This document shows, piece after piece, positions 62,182-64,000 of a stretch of DNA of 64,000 nucleotides. The stretch's first letter is position 1, and each line of letters begins with the position of its first letter. The position numbers and the translations under genes were made by a program. The notes below the pieces were generated by a model. The model searched no databases. It was not told the DNA's origin and worked only from the letters and a program-made list of their open reading frames with translations. The DNA is from Roseibium sp. Sym1. Its GTDB lineage: Bacteria; Pseudomonadota; Alphaproteobacteria; Rhizobiales; Stappiaceae. The stretch is taken from NCBI RefSeq assembly GCF_027359675.1, contig NZ_CP114786.1:3818501-3882500 (forward strand), in the 5' to 3' direction.

Positions 62182-64000
62182 ATGCTGAGATCCCTGCACT
62201 CCTGGCCCACCCTTGTTGCGGGTGTCCTGGTCACGGTCATGGCCGTCACCGGCAGTGTCCTGTCACTGGAACCCGTGCTCACCCGCCTGACATCGCCGGC
62301 ATCAGGCGCTGCGCCGACGCAGACCGTGGCTGGACTTGTCTCCGGCGTGGCCGCGCATTTTGCCGAACCGCAGCGGATCGTGCAGAAGGCGGACGGTGCG
62401 GTCGTGGTCTATCATGCCGGCGGAACCGGGATCTCTGCCGATCTGGTTGACCCGCAAACCGGCGCCAGTCTCGGACCCTACGCGCCTTCGCCGTTCTTCC
62501 TGACAGTGACGGAGCTGCATCGCTCGTTTCTTGCCGGCGAGACGGGCCGGTTGGCGAGTGGAACCGGAGCTGCCGTGATGCTCCTGCTTGCTGCCGGTGG
62601 TGTGTTGCTGCTGGCCAGGCGCTGCGGCGGCTGGCATCGCCTCTTGACGGCGCCGCAGGGAAGCCTTGCGCAGCGCCTTCATGTGCATGCGGGACGGCTC
62701 GCGATTGCCGGGATCGGCCTTCTCGCCGTTTCCGGCGTCTACATGTCGCTGACCACTTTCGGCGTGATCGGGGCATCGCAGGAAGACGGTTTCTTCGCCT
62801 TCCCTCAGTCCTCCGGCGGTCCGGCCATGGTCGTGGGCGACATGCCGGCCTTGCAAGACCTTCCGGTGACCGGCCTGCGGGAGCTGACCTTTCCGGCGCA
62901 AGGCGACCCCCTTGACGTCTTTTCCCTGACAATTGCCGACGGATCGGGCTGGATCGATCAGGGCACGGGCAGGTCCATGGACTTTACCGCAAACACGCTC
63001 GCGCAAGATCTCTATCAACTGGCTTTCACGCTGCACGCGGGCCAGGGATCCTGGGCGTATGCGCTGTTTCTCGGCCTGTCCGGGCTCGCCGTGCCGGTCC
63101 TCTTCGTTTCCGGCCTGGCCTCCTGGACCGTGCGCGTGCGAGGAGGCACCCGGATCGCCGGCAATGATCCGGCCGGACACGCCGATACCGTGATCCTCGT
63201 CGGCAGCGAAGGCAATTCCACCTGGGGCTTTGCGAGAAGCCTTCACGCTTCGCTGAAAGCCGAGGGGCTGTGCGTCCATACAGCTGCCATGAACGATCTT
63301 GCCAGGAACTATCCGAAAGCCAGGTGGCTGATCGTGCTGGCGGCGACCTATGGCGACGGCGACGCACCGGTTTCCGCGACCGGGTTCCAGTCCCGGTTGG
63401 CGAATTTCGAAGCCGGGCCGGCGCTTGGCTTCTCTGTCGTCGGCTTCGGCGACCGCGGTTTTGCCGCCTATTGCGCCTACGCAGGGCAGGTGGAGCGGGA
63501 CCTGAAGGCGAGGGGACTGCGCCCGCTTCTGGAGATGGCAACCGTCGACCGGCAATCCGCACAGGATTTTGCCGCGTGGAGCCGTGCCTTCGGCGCGGTG
63601 GCCGGCATCGACCTGGAGGTTGAGCACAGGACGGAACTGCCCGAGCTGACAACCTGGGAATGCCTCGGCCGCAAGGACTACGGACAGGCGTACCAGACGC
63701 CAAAAAGCGTTCTGCGCTTCCGTCCCGCCGCAGGCGGCCGGGGGCAGCGGAAAATTCCGGAATACAAGGCAGGCGATCTGATCGGCATTCTGCCGAAGGG
63801 CTCGGACGTGCCGCGCTTTTATTCGCTTGCCTCCGGTTCACCCGACGGCTTTCTGGAAATCGCCGTCAGCAAACAGCCGGGGGGGCTCTGTTCCGGCCAA
63901 TTGTGCAACCTCGAGCCCGGTGACCGGATCTCCGGTTTCATCAGGCCGAACCCGCGTTTCCACCTTCCGCGCGGCAAGGCTCCCGTGATCCTGGTCGGCG
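62182..64000 (+). CDS. PepSY-domain membrane protein fused to flavodoxin and reductase domains (partial)
   Basis: The frame opens at ATG 62182 (GGAGCACTGCG upstream) and remains open to the window edge, giving at least 606 residues. Residues about 1-320 are a PepSY-type module with four membrane helices (LRSLHSWPTLVAGVLVTVMA at the start, LHVHAGRLAIAGIGLL). A flavodoxin-like domain follows (VILVGSEGNSTWGFARSLHA, then ATYGDGDAP). An FAD-binding reductase domain then begins (RFYSLASGSPDG). The layout is that of a transmembrane electron carrier from NADPH to the periplasm. It follows the DUF2271 gene. Confidence 0.87.
   Translation, partial: MLRSLHSWPTLVAGVLVTVMAVTGSVLSLEPVLTRLTSPASGAAPTQTVAGLVSGVAAHFAEPQRIVQKADGAVVVYHAGGTGISADLVDPQTGASLGPYAPSPFFLTVTELHRSFLAGETGRLASGTGAAVMLLLAAGGVLLLARRCGGWHRLLTAPQGSLAQRLHVHAGRLAIAGIGLLAVSGVYMSLTTFGVIGASQEDGFFAFPQSSGGPAMVVGDMPALQDLPVTGLRELTFPAQGDPLDVFSLTIADGSGWIDQGTGRSMDFTANTLAQDLYQLAFTLHAGQGSWAYALFLGLSGLAVPVLFVSGLASWTVRVRGGTRIAGNDPAGHADTVILVGSEGNSTWGFARSLHASLKAEGLCVHTAAMNDLARNYPKARWLIVLAATYGDGDAPVSATGFQSRLANFEAGPALGFSVVGFGDRGFAAYCAYAGQVERDLKARGLRPLLEMATVDRQSAQDFAAWSRAFGAVAGIDLEVEHRTELPELTTWECLGRKDYGQAYQTPKSVLRFRPAAGGRGQRKIPEYKAGDLIGILPKGSDVPRFYSLASGSPDGFLEIAVSKQPGGLCSGQLCNLEPGDRISGFIRPNPRFHLPRGKAPVILVG

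Overview
The window reads as a high-GC alphaproteobacterial chromosome. Gene content and the dense population of GC-rich palindromic intergenic repeats suggest Hyphomicrobiales, plausibly a marine Stappiaceae such as Roseibium/Labrenzia. That placement is inferred from gene style only; no rRNA is present to confirm it. Most genes are ordinary metabolism. The window also holds a candidate defence gene, two identical IS110-type elements, several families of small palindromic repeats and one patchy accessory island.

Layout. 1-3244: end of an L,D-transpeptidase gene, then a large NACHT-like P-loop NTPase with a pentapeptide-repeat tail. 3245-8735: LysR regulator diverging from a gamma-butyrobetaine-hydroxylase-like dioxygenase and a class II aldolase, a DJ-1/PfpI protein, a ribbon-helix-helix protein and two tiny membrane proteins. 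8971-12639: opgG - small ORF - opgH, a translationally coupled periplasmic-glucan operon. 12842-19044: FAD oxidoreductase, gatC-GNAT-gatA, TetR, YHS protein, siderophore-interacting flavoprotein. 19601-25126: lysozyme-inhibitor-like secreted protein, DUF805 protein, ACC deaminase (acdS) diverging from an Lrp-type regulator, FMN reductase, LysE exporter, HD hydrolase, pdxJ. 25278-36423: aminotransferase, BetI-like TetR regulator with candidate operators, 2-hydroxyacid dehydrogenase, second class II aldolase, methyltransferase, small enzymes, a diguanylate cyclase, a saccharopine-dehydrogenase-like enzyme diverging from an Lrp regulator.

36424-40739 is an accessory island of mostly unrecognised genes, partly AT-rich. 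It is followed by a truncated, frameshifted copy of the serA 3' end, then a cassette (VOC protein, LysR, nitrilase, MITE-like element, glucokinase), then a copy of the last 48 bases of the lrp gene. The pattern lrp...serA therefore occurs twice, each time with one broken partner. Intact serA follows at 46832-48076 after a winged-helix/TPR regulator and a tautomerase.

48220-58276: ArsR with two SRPBCC genes, a run of 27 C, arylamine N-acetyltransferase, and two identical 1155-bp IS110-type elements in opposite orientation. The elements enclose ilvN, ilvB, an ilv leader peptide with attenuator, tRNA-Lys(CTT) and a PcfJ-like gene. Both sit at the same point inside REP-like palindromes. The noncoding left end of each carries what looks like a bridge RNA whose guide loops match the target (CCGGGAT / GTCAT) and the element's own ends. 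58493-64000: fbp, a sensor kinase/response regulator pair, a DUF2271 periplasmic protein and the start of a PepSY-flavodoxin-reductase fusion that runs off the window.

The strongest items for a second look are the IS110 bridge RNA and its REP target, the NACHT-pentapeptide gene, the duplicated lrp/serA boundaries, the MITE-like elements with nested inverted repeats, and the ilv attenuator.
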